DNA from: Saprospiraceae bacterium
Lineage (GTDB): Bacteria; Bacteroidota; Bacteroidia; Chitinophagales; Saprospiraceae
Assembly (NCBI GenBank): GCA_016787525.1
Contig: JAEUUP010000018.1
Span: 93,488-157,487 of the forward strand
Direction of reading: 5' to 3'
Length of the DNA stretch: 64,000 nt
In this document: positions 37,159 to 46,462 of the stretch, in pieces
Numbering within the stretch: position 1 is the first letter of the stretch
How the letters are laid out: every line of letters starts with the position of its first letter
Position numbers and translations under genes: made by a program
The notes under the pieces: model-generated
Told to the model about the DNA's origin: nothing
Database searches by the model: none
What the model saw: only the letters and a program-made list of their open reading frames with translations

Positions 37159-38148
37159 TTACACAAGATTCATAAACTCTTTTTTCAATTGTTCTCGATT
37201 GACAGGGACTACACCCGCGACTTCGCATACTTGGCTACCCGCGAGGTTCGACAATTGCGCCATCAAACGACTATCTGTGCCAACAGCCAAACAAAGAGCT
37301 GCAACGCTGATGACCGTATCGCCTGCGCCACTCACATCAGCAATATTGCGTGGTTGAGTCGGGTAAATTGCCCCCCCCTCAGTAAAACTATCGTTTAAGT
37401 ACAAACCTTTATCCGAAAGGGTAATCATTGTGAAACGATTGTGCAGTTTTTCATTCAAAAAAGCGGAAGCATTTTGAAGCGAAGCCCATTCTGGCTGGAC
37501 AGAAAAAGGGACGGCATCGCGTATTTCCTTTAAGTTGGGTTTGAACAGTGTGGCGTTTTTATAAGACAAAAAATGTTGCTTTTTAGGGTCAACCGCCGTA
37601 GGAATACCGTTTTGGGTTGCTTCGGACAAAACCGTTTCGATGGTTTGTGCTGACAAAACACCTTTGTTGTAATCTTGTAAAATAATAACGTCAATGTTTT
37701 GTTTTTTAATAAAATCTTTAAATTTCATTAAAAAATCTCTTTCTAACTGAGCCGACAGTTCGCTCACAATCTCATTGTCTATGCGCAACATTTGCTGTGT
37801 TCCTGCCATGATACGGGTTTTGACCGTTGTGATACGTTCGTCAGAAGTGACGATGCCAACTGTAGGTAAGCCGTTTTGCTGCATCAGATTGAGAAAATCC
37901 CCCCCCTCAGTATCAGAGCCAATGACGCTGAATAAATAGGGTGTTGCACCCATGGCTTTGATATTGAGCGCGACATTGGCAGCACCACCCAAACGGTCTT
38001 CGGTGCGTTGCAATTCCACAACAGGGACGGGGGCTTCGGGCGAGATACGGTTGACTTTGCCATGCCAATAGCGGTCAATCATCACATCGCCAACGATGAG
38101 GACTTGCGCTTGGGCAAGTTTATCGAAAAGAGATATTGTTTCTAACAT
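37159..38148 (-). CDS. rfaE1: D-glycero-beta-D-manno-heptose-7-phosphate kinase (RfaE1/HldA, PfkB family)
   Basis: 329 residues. VGDVMIDRYWHGKVNRISPEAPVPVVELQ is the RfaE/HldE N-terminal signature and RLGGAANVALNIKAMGA the sugar-binding part; DVSGAGDTVISVAALCLA near residue 270 is the PfkB catalytic GAGD anion hole. It phosphorylates heptose-7-phosphate for the ADP-heptose used in lipopolysaccharide core. The E. coli protein is fused to an adenylyltransferase; here only the kinase is present, so the second step must be encoded elsewhere. Its neighbour downstream on the map is the Kdo transferase gene (38348-39607), also LPS-related. Two word copies with eight C residues lie inside. Confidence 0.85.
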   Translation of the reverse strand: MLETISLFDKLAQAQVLIVGDVMIDRYWHGKVNRISPEAPVPVVELQRTEDRLGGAANVALNIKAMGATPYLFSVIGSDTEGGDFLNLMQQNGLPTVGIVTSDERITTVKTRIMAGTQQMLRIDNEIVSELSAQLERDFLMKFKDFIKKQNIDVIILQDYNKGVLSAQTIETVLSEATQNGIPTAVDPKKQHFLSYKNATLFKPNLKEIRDAVPFSVQPEWASLQNASAFLNEKLHNRFTMITLSDKGLYLNDSFTEGGAIYPTQPRNIADVSGAGDTVISVAALCLAVGTDSRLMAQLSNLAGSQVCEVAGVVPVNREQLKKEFMNLV

Positions 38149-38152
38149 GTCG

Positions 38153-38160
38153 CAAAATTA
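38153..38160 (-). promoter_or_regulatory. Putative promoter -7 box abutting the kinase start
   Basis: The minus strand reads TAATTTTG (TAnnTTTG) with its last base only 5 bp from the ATG, which implies a leaderless or near-leaderless transcript. Confidence 0.45.
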
Positions 38161-38347
38161 CGAAAAGTCGGACACGAAATGAAGCCATAGTGGACTACGA
38201 ATTTTGCGGAGGGGTTAATATTGGCACATAAAACCCTTAGGAAATCACTTTGAGATAAGGGAATTTATGCCACTATATCGCAACTTATATTTGAAGCAAG
38301 AAAACAGTTTCTATCGAGGGTTTATGTTTAATAAAAATAATTTCGTT

Positions 38348-39607
38348 TTAATTAGTGATTTTTTGTTTTAAATAGGTAATTACTTTACTTGTTGCACCTC
38401 GGTTATTTAAAACATAGTTTTTGGCTGAGTTTGATGCCTGTATATGATTTTTTTCTAAAACAAGGTTGGTCATTACACTTTGAAATGACTCTTCATCAGA
38501 CACTGTGAAACCACCACCAGTTTTTACCAATTCGACGGCTTCAGCAAATTTTTGATATTTCGTACCAAAAATAACGGGTAAACCAAAAGCGATAGGTTCA
38601 AGTGTGTTGTGGATGCCAGAACCGAAGCCGCCTCCAATATAGGCAATGCGACCATACCGATAGATGGCTGACAACATACCGACATTGTCAATAATGAGAA
38701 TCCTTACTGAGGGGGTAGGAGATGGGTTGGTCAACTGTGAGTAACGTAGTGACGGCTCAGGTAATGATTTTTCTAAGCGTTCAATATTTTTAGTAGAAAT
38801 ATCGTGCGGTGCAAAAATAAATTTCCAATTGTCGAATGCTGCTTGCTTGAAAATGGACATGATAATCGCTTCATCGGGTTGCCAAGTGCTGCCTCCGATA
38901 AAAACAGGTTGATTCTGCACAAACTGTTCGATGATGGGAAAATGCTTCGCTTCTTGTGCAATAGCAACGACACGATCAATACGGGTGTCGCCAACGCAAG
39001 TCACTTGCTCGATTGCTTGTTTTTGGAGTATGGATACTGAGGGGGTATCTTGAACGAAAATATGGCGAAAGGTTTTGAGTACACGTATTAATATAGGTGT
39101 GTACGGACTCCATTTTGAAAATTGTTTTTCGCGAAAAATAGCGGATACGAGTAGGGTAGGGATGCTTCGCCGATTGAGTTCAGTGAGGTAGTGATACCAA
39201 AACTCGTATTTGACGAATATGGCTAAGTCGGGTTTGATTAAATCTAAAAATAGTTGGGCATGTCGTTTTGAATCTAATGGTAAATAGAAAATATGGTCGG
39301 CAAAAGGATAGTTTTTACGAACTTCAAAACCCGATGGGGAGAAAAATGTCAAAATGATTTTATACTGAGGGGTAGGATTTTTGAGTGCTTCGATGATGGG
39401 GCGACCTTGCTCAAACTCACCAAGTGAAGCGACATGAATCCAAAGGGTTTTCAGTTCTGATTTTTGGCTTTGTAGCTGTGTGTGGATGTGTTTAAAAATA
39501 TCTTTTCTCCCATTAGTCCATTGTTTGGCTTTTTCATTGCCCCATAATGCAGCCAATTGGATGATTATACGATAGAAGAATAAGGAGAGATTGTAGATTA
39601 GGAGCAT
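38348..39607 (-). CDS. waaA: 3-deoxy-D-manno-octulosonic acid (Kdo) transferase
   Basis: 419 residues, the family's normal length. A short membrane-associated N-terminus is followed by LWIHVASLGEFEQGRPIIEAL (catalytic Glu region), KPDLAIFVKYEFWYHYL, VSAIFREKQFSKW, GDTRIDRV, and a C-terminal nucleotide-binding GGGFGSGIHNTLEPIAFGLPVIFGTKYQKF. It transfers Kdo from CMP-Kdo to lipid A at the inner membrane's cytoplasmic face, so this cell makes lipopolysaccharide. Three word copies lie in it, encoding TPQYK, DTPSVS and TPSV. It lies upstream of the heptose kinase on the same strand, with 199 bp between. Confidence 0.92.
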   Translation of the reverse strand: MLLIYNLSLFFYRIIIQLAALWGNEKAKQWTNGRKDIFKHIHTQLQSQKSELKTLWIHVASLGEFEQGRPIIEALKNPTPQYKIILTFFSPSGFEVRKNYPFADHIFYLPLDSKRHAQLFLDLIKPDLAIFVKYEFWYHYLTELNRRSIPTLLVSAIFREKQFSKWSPYTPILIRVLKTFRHIFVQDTPSVSILQKQAIEQVTCVGDTRIDRVVAIAQEAKHFPIIEQFVQNQPVFIGGSTWQPDEAIIMSIFKQAAFDNWKFIFAPHDISTKNIERLEKSLPEPSLRYSQLTNPSPTPSVRILIIDNVGMLSAIYRYGRIAYIGGGFGSGIHNTLEPIAFGLPVIFGTKYQKFAEAVELVKTGGGFTVSDEESFQSVMTNLVLEKNHIQASNSAKNYVLNNRGATSKVITYLKQKITN

Positions 39608-39681
39608 CGTCAGTAGATAAGTTAGAAATAAAATTGAATGTACTGTATGTTTTTAACCTCATTAACTGTTTTGTGGTACTT

Positions 39682-40434
39682 TTAATATTCCAACTCATCG
39701 GCATTGACATTGGTGAATATTGGAAGCGACCAACCCACACGGACACCATATAATATATCGTGTCGTTTGAGGTCGTCGCGTTGCATGGTGTCAAAATTGT
39801 ATCCTCTACGATTGCGGGTGAACCCCTCAGTCGCTTCAAAACCCACAAAAAAATTGAAGGTGCGGTCGCGACTGACCATTTGATAGCCGATGAATTGGGT
39901 AAATGCGATACCAGATGTCCAACGGTCGTAACCTTTAGCGTAAGCCGCTTCAAGATGTGGAACTGAACCTTGTGTGTTATCTTGAATGCGGATGTGGTGA
40001 TTGAGCCAACCTCCACCCAACGCAACGCGGATGCCGCCAAAACGATTGCCATTGTCGTGAAGTTTTATGATTTTGGCAACAGAACCACCCGTGTAGAGAC
40101 CACGCATACGCAGAACAACATCGGCGTAGTTGTTGATTTCTCCCATGATATTGCCGTCGGTTGTGCGAATTTTAGCCAGTACATCTTCTTTTACCTCTTG
40201 ACCAAATAGGTATTGTGCATGAAAACCAAAAGCCCAACCCGAAGGAACTTTTACATATTCAATACCGCCACCTACGCCTAAATTGTCGCTGAATCGTAGT
40301 GATAGGTCAGCAGCAGGTATTTGCAAACCAAATGAGGCGTTTATATTAAGTGCATTGAAGTTTTTGGGTAAGTTACGTTGAGCTTGTGTCGGCACAAGAT
40401 GGAATATAATAAAAAATGTGCTGAGTATTCGCAT
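39682..40434 (-). CDS. Outer-membrane beta-barrel-like hypothetical protein
   Basis: About 250 residues from the ATG at 40434 (MRILSTFFIIFHLVPTQAQ is a signal peptide); an in-frame ATG at 40458 would add eight residues. The rest is glycine-rich with alternating strands (NINASFGLQIPAADLSLRFSDNLGVGGGIEYV; GFHAQYLFG; GIRVALGGGWLNHHI; FFVGFEATEGFTRN), as in PorT/OmpA-like barrels, and ends in DELEY. It probably spans the outer membrane with unknown cargo or role. It lies upstream of waaA by 74 bp on the same strand and may be co-transcribed. Confidence 0.65.
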   Translation of the reverse strand: MRILSTFFIIFHLVPTQAQRNLPKNFNALNINASFGLQIPAADLSLRFSDNLGVGGGIEYVKVPSGWAFGFHAQYLFGQEVKEDVLAKIRTTDGNIMGEINNYADVVLRMRGLYTGGSVAKIIKLHDNGNRFGGIRVALGGGWLNHHIRIQDNTQGSVPHLEAAYAKGYDRWTSGIAFTQFIGYQMVSRDRTFNFFVGFEATEGFTRNRRGYNFDTMQRDDLKRHDILYGVRVGWSLPIFTNVNADELEY

Positions 40435-40535
40435 ATTGATTTGAAGGTTTGAGTACATGAGTATGGTGCATCGAATGAATGAGACAGTTTTTTTTTAATA
40501 TAGTCATAGCTTCTGACTATATTTTGACTGGAGCA

Positions 40536-40543
40536 AAGGTAAA
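40536..40543 (-). promoter_or_regulatory. Putative promoter -7 box for the barrel gene
   Basis: The minus strand reads TACCTTTG, matching TAnnTTTG, about 100 bp upstream of the start codon. Confidence 0.45.
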
Positions 40544-40717
40544 TAAGTCGTTGTACGGATGAGTATAGAGAGAATAAATTTGTGAATTTTCTTGAAAAAA
40601 ATATTTGCAAATTTCAGATAAATACTGAGAGGTCGTTTCTATTCTGTTATAAAGTACCCTAAATATGGTATTTTAGCTTTTGTATTCACTTTTCGTTAAA
40701 ATATATTTAAAAAGGGA

Positions 40718-40748
40718 TTGCGTAGTTTGAAATAGGTTTCTATCTTTG
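40718..40748 (+). promoter_or_regulatory. Putative promoter (TTG-N20-TATCTTTG)
   Basis: TTG at 40718-40720 and TATCTTTG at 40741-40748, 20 bp apart, match both Bacteroidota promoter boxes. The next gene on this strand begins about 870 bp later. Confidence 0.6.
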
Positions 40749-41622
40749 TCCTATCAAATCCGAAAGGAGAGATGATTCAAAAACGAATCAAAAATTTCTA
40801 TGAAAATATTAAAACCAAAACCGTATAAAAGAAACGCATGATTAAAGTTTGACATTAATAAACAAACAGAATTAACCAAACGAGCAGTCCCGTGAACATT
40901 AGAGCTACTTAGTGAGCTCTTTCCCATAAACCGTTATTAGACCTTTCTTTCGGACTCTCTCAATTGGCTTTACTCGTAAATCCGATTTTCTACTATCTAC
41001 AGAGCCTTCTGGCTTCGCTATTGACGACAAACATTTTCAATTGACTATTACAGATTTCCTTATTGCTTATTTAAAATGGTATCAACCATAATAACCAATT
41101 GTGAAATTTTATTAATCAATTTAAAATGTTTAGAATACTACATACTGTTGTTGCAGAGTAGCTCACAGTTGAAGTTAAGTCAAGAATTTCATTTCTTTAT
41201 GTTTTTCATTAAATTGAATATTAAGGGTTTATCATCCCCTCAGTAATGAGTATGTTTTTTGGAAAAAAAGTTATTGCTTCAAGGTATTGATTCTGTAAGT
41301 TTATCTAGAGCCTTACACAATCAAAGAAATCAAAGCTTTATTTTCAAAATAATTTAAGAGAATAGTTAAGATAAAATAACAGATTGTTAGGACAAACCCT
41401 CCTACTAAAATCAAAAAAATCTTAAACATCTGTTCTCTAACTCAAAAAGTTCTTTGTCATTATAAACAATATTTGTTGAACGGTGAATGTGTTAAACGGT
41501 GGGTTGCCCGAATAACTAATAACCAACCAACAAATTTCTAAATATAGAATAAAGAAAATCTTATACATATTTACTTACGCGCTTTTAAACCTTTATTTCT
41601 TAATTTAAATCAATTTCATTCC
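40749..41622 (+). other. Long gene-free region upstream of the 1529-residue gene (long leader?)
   Basis: No supported ORF on either strand. The promoter at 40718-40748 points toward the large gene, so this may be an unusually long 5' leader. It contains a small hairpin (GAGCT..AGCTC, near 40902), an iterated-word copy at 41236, and A+T-rich sequence. A second promoter nearer the gene was not found. It may also hold a small RNA. Confidence 0.45.
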
Positions 41623-44600
41623 ATGAAATTCAACTTCTTTACTCAAAAGTTGGCTTCTTGTCGTGTATTGTTTGCATCTGCGCTTATGCTCTTGAGCTTT
41701 GTTTCGGGCATTAATGCACAAGTTGTTATACAAAACGTTACTAAGACCAACGCTTCAAACTGTGGTGTCAACGATGGTTCTATTACTATCAACTCTACAG
41801 GTTCTACTAGCAATGCTACTTTCGGGTACTTTCTTCGTATTGAGAAAGAGAATGTGACAAACATTATCGCCTCTACGTCTACTCCGGGTAACTTTGTAGT
41901 TAACAACTTAGCACCAGGTAATTATACAATTACAGGTCAAGTTTTCTACAACATTGATGGTGCTATTTATGACGTTCGCGTCAACACAGTAACAATCGGT
42001 GTTACACCAGACGCAAATGCTTGTATCGGTGGTTCTGAAAGTGCTCCAGGCTTAAACTTGTCTTCTGCACCTGATTGTAACAATCGTTTGACTGCAGCAA
42101 ACTTATTGCTTGCAAACTGTACAAACATTGACAATGCAGCTTACACTGTAACAGCTACAAGCTTAGGTGGTGTTGTAATCGCTACAAGTGCTACTGGCAG
42201 TATTGCTATTCCTAACGACTACATTGGTAAAGTTTTCAAAGCAGAAGTTACTAAAAACTCTAATGGTACTAAATGTTGGGGTTATGTGAAATTAGAAGAC
42301 AAATTGGCACCGGTTATTACATGCCCTGCTAATATTACATTGACATGTGCTCAAATTGGTAGTATTAATAATTTACAAGTAACAGGTGAATTCAATGGCG
42401 CTACTAACGCAACAGCGGGTGGTCCTACAGGTACAGTAGTTGATTGTTCAAAATATACTCAATCTTATACTGATGCAGGTACAGTTTCTCCTTGCGCAGG
42501 TGGTGTAATCACTCGTACTTGGATTGTTAAAGACGTTTGGGGTAATACATCTGCTCCATGTGTTCAAACTATCACTGTTACACCTGCTCCTGTTTTTGTT
42601 GCTCCGGCTTCATTGCCTACTGTAACATTGCAATGCCAAAACGTAACAGCTGCTATGAAAGCTGCTATCTTGGCAGGTACAGATCCTGATGCTTATGTAT
42701 TAACAGGTTGTGGTCTTTCTACTACACTTAAGTCAGTTCGTGAAATCGCAACATGTGGTAGCACATACAAAATCATCCGTCAATGGGAAGTTATTGATAT
42801 GTGTAATGCACCAATGATCAAAGGACCAGTTGAACAAATTATTCAAGTGGTTGACAACGTTGCACCAAATGTTTCTACAACTTACCAAAACTATGGTAAC
42901 ACAACTGGTTCATACTGCTGGAGAATGTACCAAAATGGTACAGACATGAACATGACTCAAAATACAATTTCAACAAATTTGTTGAATCCTGTTACACAAG
43001 CTGCGGGTGCTGCAATTACATTGACTCCACTTGCTGACGCTAATGTTTGTGGCATGGCTCGTGTTATCTTCACAATGACAGCAGAAGATCCTTCTTGCGG
43101 TAATGGTCAAGTAACATTTACAAGTAACGATAGCCGTATCCGTTTCAATGGCAACAATGCTTCTGTATCAGTAGCAGGTGGTGCAATTGTTACTGTTTCT
43201 GGTGTAATTATGCAAAGCCAAGGTACGACTTTCACTGTATCAGCTACGGATGCTTGCGGTAACGTAACAACTCAAGCATTTAATGTTAACATCATTGATA
43301 ACGTTGCTCCACAAGTAGTTTGTGTTGAAGAAACTCGCGCTACTTTAGGTACTGACGGTACAGTTCGTATTTTCGCTTCTACATTCAACAACGGTTCAAA
43401 AGACAACTGTGGTATTGAGCGTGTTCAAGTTCGTCGTGCTACACGTGGTGCTTCTAACACTTGCGGTGCTGCTTTAGTAAACGGTGATGGCTGTTTCTAT
43501 GACTATGTTGATTTCAACTGTTCAGATATCGGTCGTACAGATGTTATGGTTATCTTACGTGCAGTTGACGCTGCTGGTAACTTTAGCGATTGTATGGTTA
43601 ACGTAACAGTTGATGACAAAACAACTCCTGTTTGTGTTAATCAACCACAAATCAACCGTACTTGTATTGCAGCTGACTTGAGCAGCTACAAAACATTGTT
43701 CTCACAACCTGCTTCATTTGACAACTGCGGTACTTCATTGAAAAGCGTTTCAGATGATAAAGAATTGACAATTAGCTGTGGGAAAGGTGATGTTACTCGT
43801 ACTTGGACATTCCAAGACTGTGCTGGTAATACAGCAGCTTGTACTCAAAAATTGGTTGTAACTCCTGTTTATGGTTTTACAGTACCTAAGATTCAAGATG
43901 AAGAGTCAAACTGTAGCTCAATTGACATCGAAGCTGTAAAAGAAGCTGATAGAAGAACTATCATCAACTCAGCTAATTTGACAACTTTTGCTGGTGGCAA
44001 AACATGTAGCGCACCTGTAGTTGAAGTTGAACACTGGTTGTACAGCAGCACACAATATTGCAAAATCTACCGTATCCGTTATACAATCATTGACCACTGC
44101 GATCCTTTCTACGATTATTTGAATGCTCCAATCGTAGCAGGTACTAACTGCGGTATCATGTATGATCCACGTGTAGGTGGTGCTCCTTACTTCTATGGTA
44201 CTCCTGATGCAACTTGTTCTAACATTCAATCAGTTCCTGCTGGTTTTGACTTGTTCGGACGTGCAACACCTGGTCATATCGTAATCTATGAGCGTTTGAT
44301 CAAAATCAACGACAGAACAGCGCCTGTTTCTACTGCTCCTACTGCACCAGACAAATGTACTACATGGAATGGTTCAGCTCAAGTTATCAACACAGGTTGT
44401 ACATTCAACTATCGTGAAACATTGACTGGTTCTGACAATTGCGGTTCTACAACTGCTGCATCAGATCCTTCTAAATTGTACTACATGTGGAGAGTTGTTG
44501 CTAAATCAGTTCCTGGTGTTGCAGCAAATACACAAATTGCTACTGGTAACACATCATTGGTTAGCTTGACAGGTTTGGCATTCGGTACTTATACAGTTTG

Positions 44601-46212
44601 CTACCGTGTAACTGACCTTTGCGGTAACATGTCACAAGAGTATTGCTACGACATCCAAGGTGCAGACTGCAAAGCTCCTGAAATCCTTGTTCACAACAAA
44701 GTTGTTGAGTTGGCAGGTGTTGTTGTAAATGGTTCTGCTACAGGTATGGCTACATTGAACTATGCGGACATCAGAAACCGTATCACTGACAACTGTAGCG
44801 GTGACTTGACTAACGATGCAAAAGTAACTCTTGAAAAAGGTGGTGTAACTTCAGCTACTGCTCCTGCAGTAACAGTTGGTACTAAATCAGTAATGTATGG
44901 TTGCTCAGAGCTTGGTTCTCAAAGCTTGCGTGTATGGGCTGTTGATGCAGCTGGTAACTGGAACTACGTTGTAACTACAATCACAGTTCAAGACAACATC
45001 GGTATCTGTACTGACCCAATCGCAGTTTATGGTGCTGCTCGTACTGAAACAGGTGCAGTTGTTAACAATGTAACAGTTGCTGCTACTTCTAACGGTGCTA
45101 CATTGGCTTCTACAAGTGTTGCTAACGGTACATTCAACATGACTATGCCTGCTGCAACTAACGTACAAGTACGTGCTACTAAAAACAACAACGATGACGC
45201 TGCTTCAGGTGTAACAACATTTGACATTGCAAAAATGAGCCAACACGTATTGGACATCGAGAAATTCGTTTCTCCTTATCAAATGATTGCTGCTGACGTT
45301 GATAAATCAGGTGAAATTGATGCAACAGACATGTTACACACACGTCGTTTTATCTTGAAAATCACGCCAAGCTTACCTGGTGGTAACTTCCGTTTCATTG
45401 ACAAAGCTTACACATTCCGTAACGCTGCTAATCCATTCGGCGAAGACTTCCCAGAAGTTGTTAACATCGCTTCATTGACTGCTAACACTGCTGCTAACTT
45501 CGTTGCTGTTAAATTGGGTGACGTAAACGGTTCTTATGCTGCATTGGCTCCACGTAGCTCACGTACATTGACTTTCACTGCAAATGATATGGACGTAGTT
45601 GCTGGTAACGAATACACAGTTGCAATCGCTACTGACAAAGTTGACGCTGCTGCTTTCCAAGGTACATTCAGCTTCAACGGTGCTAAAGTTAAATCAGTAA
45701 AAGCTGGTGACTTGAACAATATGACAGAAGGTAACTTCGGTGTATTTGCAAGCGCAGTAACTACAAGCTGGAACGGTAAAACACAAGCTGCTGGTGAAGT
45801 TATGACAATCACTTTTGTTGCTAACAAATCTGGTAAATTGAGCGAAATGTTGACTGTAAACAGCGAATTGACTCAAGCAGTTGCTAACGACGTAGCTGGT
45901 AACGAAATGAATGTTAACTTGAAATTCAACACAGGTAAAGTTGCTGGTGGCGAGTTCGCTCTCTATCAAAACCAACCTAACCCAGTTGCTAACGAGACAA
46001 CAATCGGTTTCAACTTGCCAAAAGACGGTCAAGCTCGCTTGACAATCACTGCAGCAGACGGTAAAGTAGTTAAAGTGTTCAACAACACATTCAAAGCTGG
46101 TTACAATACAATCACTGTTAACAAGTCTGACTTGAACGCAAGTGGCGTATTCTACTACCGCTTAGAAACTGCTGACCACAGCGCATCTAAGAAAATGGTT
46201 ATCATTGAATAA
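41623..46212 (+). CDS. Very large secreted T9SS protein with repeated Ig/HYR-like, dockerin-like and cohesin-like domains
   Basis: 1529 residues. Signal peptide ending GINAQ. Residues about 35-1200 are a run of cysteine-containing modules with recurring DNCG and APVITCPANITLTC-type starts (SprB/HYR-like), where DDKTTPVC or DNVAPQVVC mark unit borders. A dockerin-like calcium loop, DVDKSGEIDATDMLHTRRF, is near residue 1225, and a cohesin-like domain follows (about 1313-1436). The last 85 residues are a T9SS type A sorting domain (FALYQNQPNPVANETTIGFNLP to KKMVIIE). Codon use is strongly biased (GCT, GTT, ACA, AAC, CGT preferred), as for a very highly expressed gene, unlike most neighbours. It holds no copy of the iterated word. 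I infer an abundant surface or extracellular adhesive protein. Confidence 0.88.
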   Translation: MKFNFFTQKLASCRVLFASALMLLSFVSGINAQVVIQNVTKTNASNCGVNDGSITINSTGSTSNATFGYFLRIEKENVTNIIASTSTPGNFVVNNLAPGNYTITGQVFYNIDGAIYDVRVNTVTIGVTPDANACIGGSESAPGLNLSSAPDCNNRLTAANLLLANCTNIDNAAYTVTATSLGGVVIATSATGSIAIPNDYIGKVFKAEVTKNSNGTKCWGYVKLEDKLAPVITCPANITLTCAQIGSINNLQVTGEFNGATNATAGGPTGTVVDCSKYTQSYTDAGTVSPCAGGVITRTWIVKDVWGNTSAPCVQTITVTPAPVFVAPASLPTVTLQCQNVTAAMKAAILAGTDPDAYVLTGCGLSTTLKSVREIATCGSTYKIIRQWEVIDMCNAPMIKGPVEQIIQVVDNVAPNVSTTYQNYGNTTGSYCWRMYQNGTDMNMTQNTISTNLLNPVTQAAGAAITLTPLADANVCGMARVIFTMTAEDPSCGNGQVTFTSNDSRIRFNGNNASVSVAGGAIVTVSGVIMQSQGTTFTVSATDACGNVTTQAFNVNIIDNVAPQVVCVEETRATLGTDGTVRIFASTFNNGSKDNCGIERVQVRRATRGASNTCGAALVNGDGCFYDYVDFNCSDIGRTDVMVILRAVDAAGNFSDCMVNVTVDDKTTPVCVNQPQINRTCIAADLSSYKTLFSQPASFDNCGTSLKSVSDDKELTISCGKGDVTRTWTFQDCAGNTAACTQKLVVTPVYGFTVPKIQDEESNCSSIDIEAVKEADRRTIINSANLTTFAGGKTCSAPVVEVEHWLYSSTQYCKIYRIRYTIIDHCDPFYDYLNAPIVAGTNCGIMYDPRVGGAPYFYGTPDATCSNIQSVPAGFDLFGRATPGHIVIYERLIKINDRTAPVSTAPTAPDKCTTWNGSAQVINTGCTFNYRETLTGSDNCGSTTAASDPSKLYYMWRVVAKSVPGVAANTQIATGNTSLVSLTGLAFGTYTVCYRVTDLCGNMSQEYCYDIQGADCKAPEILVHNKVVELAGVVVNGSATGMATLNYADIRNRITDNCSGDLTNDAKVTLEKGGVTSATAPAVTVGTKSVMYGCSELGSQSLRVWAVDAAGNWNYVVTTITVQDNIGICTDPIAVYGAARTETGAVVNNVTVAATSNGATLASTSVANGTFNMTMPAATNVQVRATKNNNDDAASGVTTFDIAKMSQHVLDIEKFVSPYQMIAADVDKSGEIDATDMLHTRRFILKITPSLPGGNFRFIDKAYTFRNAANPFGEDFPEVVNIASLTANTAANFVAVKLGDVNGSYAALAPRSSRTLTFTANDMDVVAGNEYTVAIATDKVDAAAFQGTFSFNGAKVKSVKAGDLNNMTEGNFGVFASAVTTSWNGKTQAAGEVMTITFVANKSGKLSEMLTVNSELTQAVANDVAGNEMNVNLKFNTGKVAGGEFALYQNQPNPVANETTIGFNLPKDGQARLTITAADGKVVKVFNNTFKAGYNTITVNKSDLNASGVFYYRLETADHSASKKMVIIE

Positions 46213-46232
46213 TCCATAGGTGATTCTTTAAG

Positions 46233-46272
46233 ATTATGAGAATGGAGATTTTTTAATCTCCATTCTCTAATC
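46233..46272 (+). terminator. Terminator after the 1529-residue gene
   Basis: GAGAATGGAGATT and AATCTCCATTCTC form a perfect 13-bp stem around TTTT, lengthened by flanking GATTA/TAATC; AAAAAAA follows. Confidence 0.7.
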
Positions 46273-46336
46273 AAAAAAATCTCAAACAACTGAAAGCCGT
46301 CTTAAAGATATATGCTTTAAATCGGTTTTTGGGATG

Positions 46337-46375
46337 GCCTCTCGCGACTCTTTTGTCCGAGGGGCTTTTTTTTTT
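46337..46375 (+). terminator. Second, classical intrinsic terminator
   Basis: GCCTCTCG (46337-46344) pairs with CGAGGGGC (46358-46365), one wobble, then nine T residues. Confidence 0.75.
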
Positions 46376-46407
46376 ATTTGAGTGTATTCCCCCGTTTTCA
46401 TAAAAAG

Positions 46408-46440
46408 AAAACCGACCCCTCAGTATGAAAGGTCGGTTTT
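46408..46440. terminator. Bidirectional terminator with the iterated word in its loop
   Basis: AAAACCGACC and GGTCGGTTTT form a perfect 10-bp stem; the loop includes CCTCAGTAT of a word copy (46416-46426). T runs flank both sides. It lies between two convergent genes. Confidence 0.7.
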
Positions 46441-46462
46441 TTGTTTAAAAAAGGGAAAAAGA

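Noticed and set aside
38230..38280. Imperfect inverted repeat (GGCACATAAA..CCCTTA with TAAGGG..TTTATGCC)
   Set aside because: Too many mismatches and no U tract; could be a weak terminator for waaA, but not supportable.
40749..41622. tRNA or rRNA gene in the long intergenic region
   Set aside because: No cloverleaf with GTTC-type T loop or rRNA-like segment was found; it is A+T-rich without such motifs.
43969..45827. Several minus-strand frames inside the 1529-residue gene
   Set aside because: They are antisense to a strongly codon-biased gene and have Cys/Ser-rich nonsense composition.
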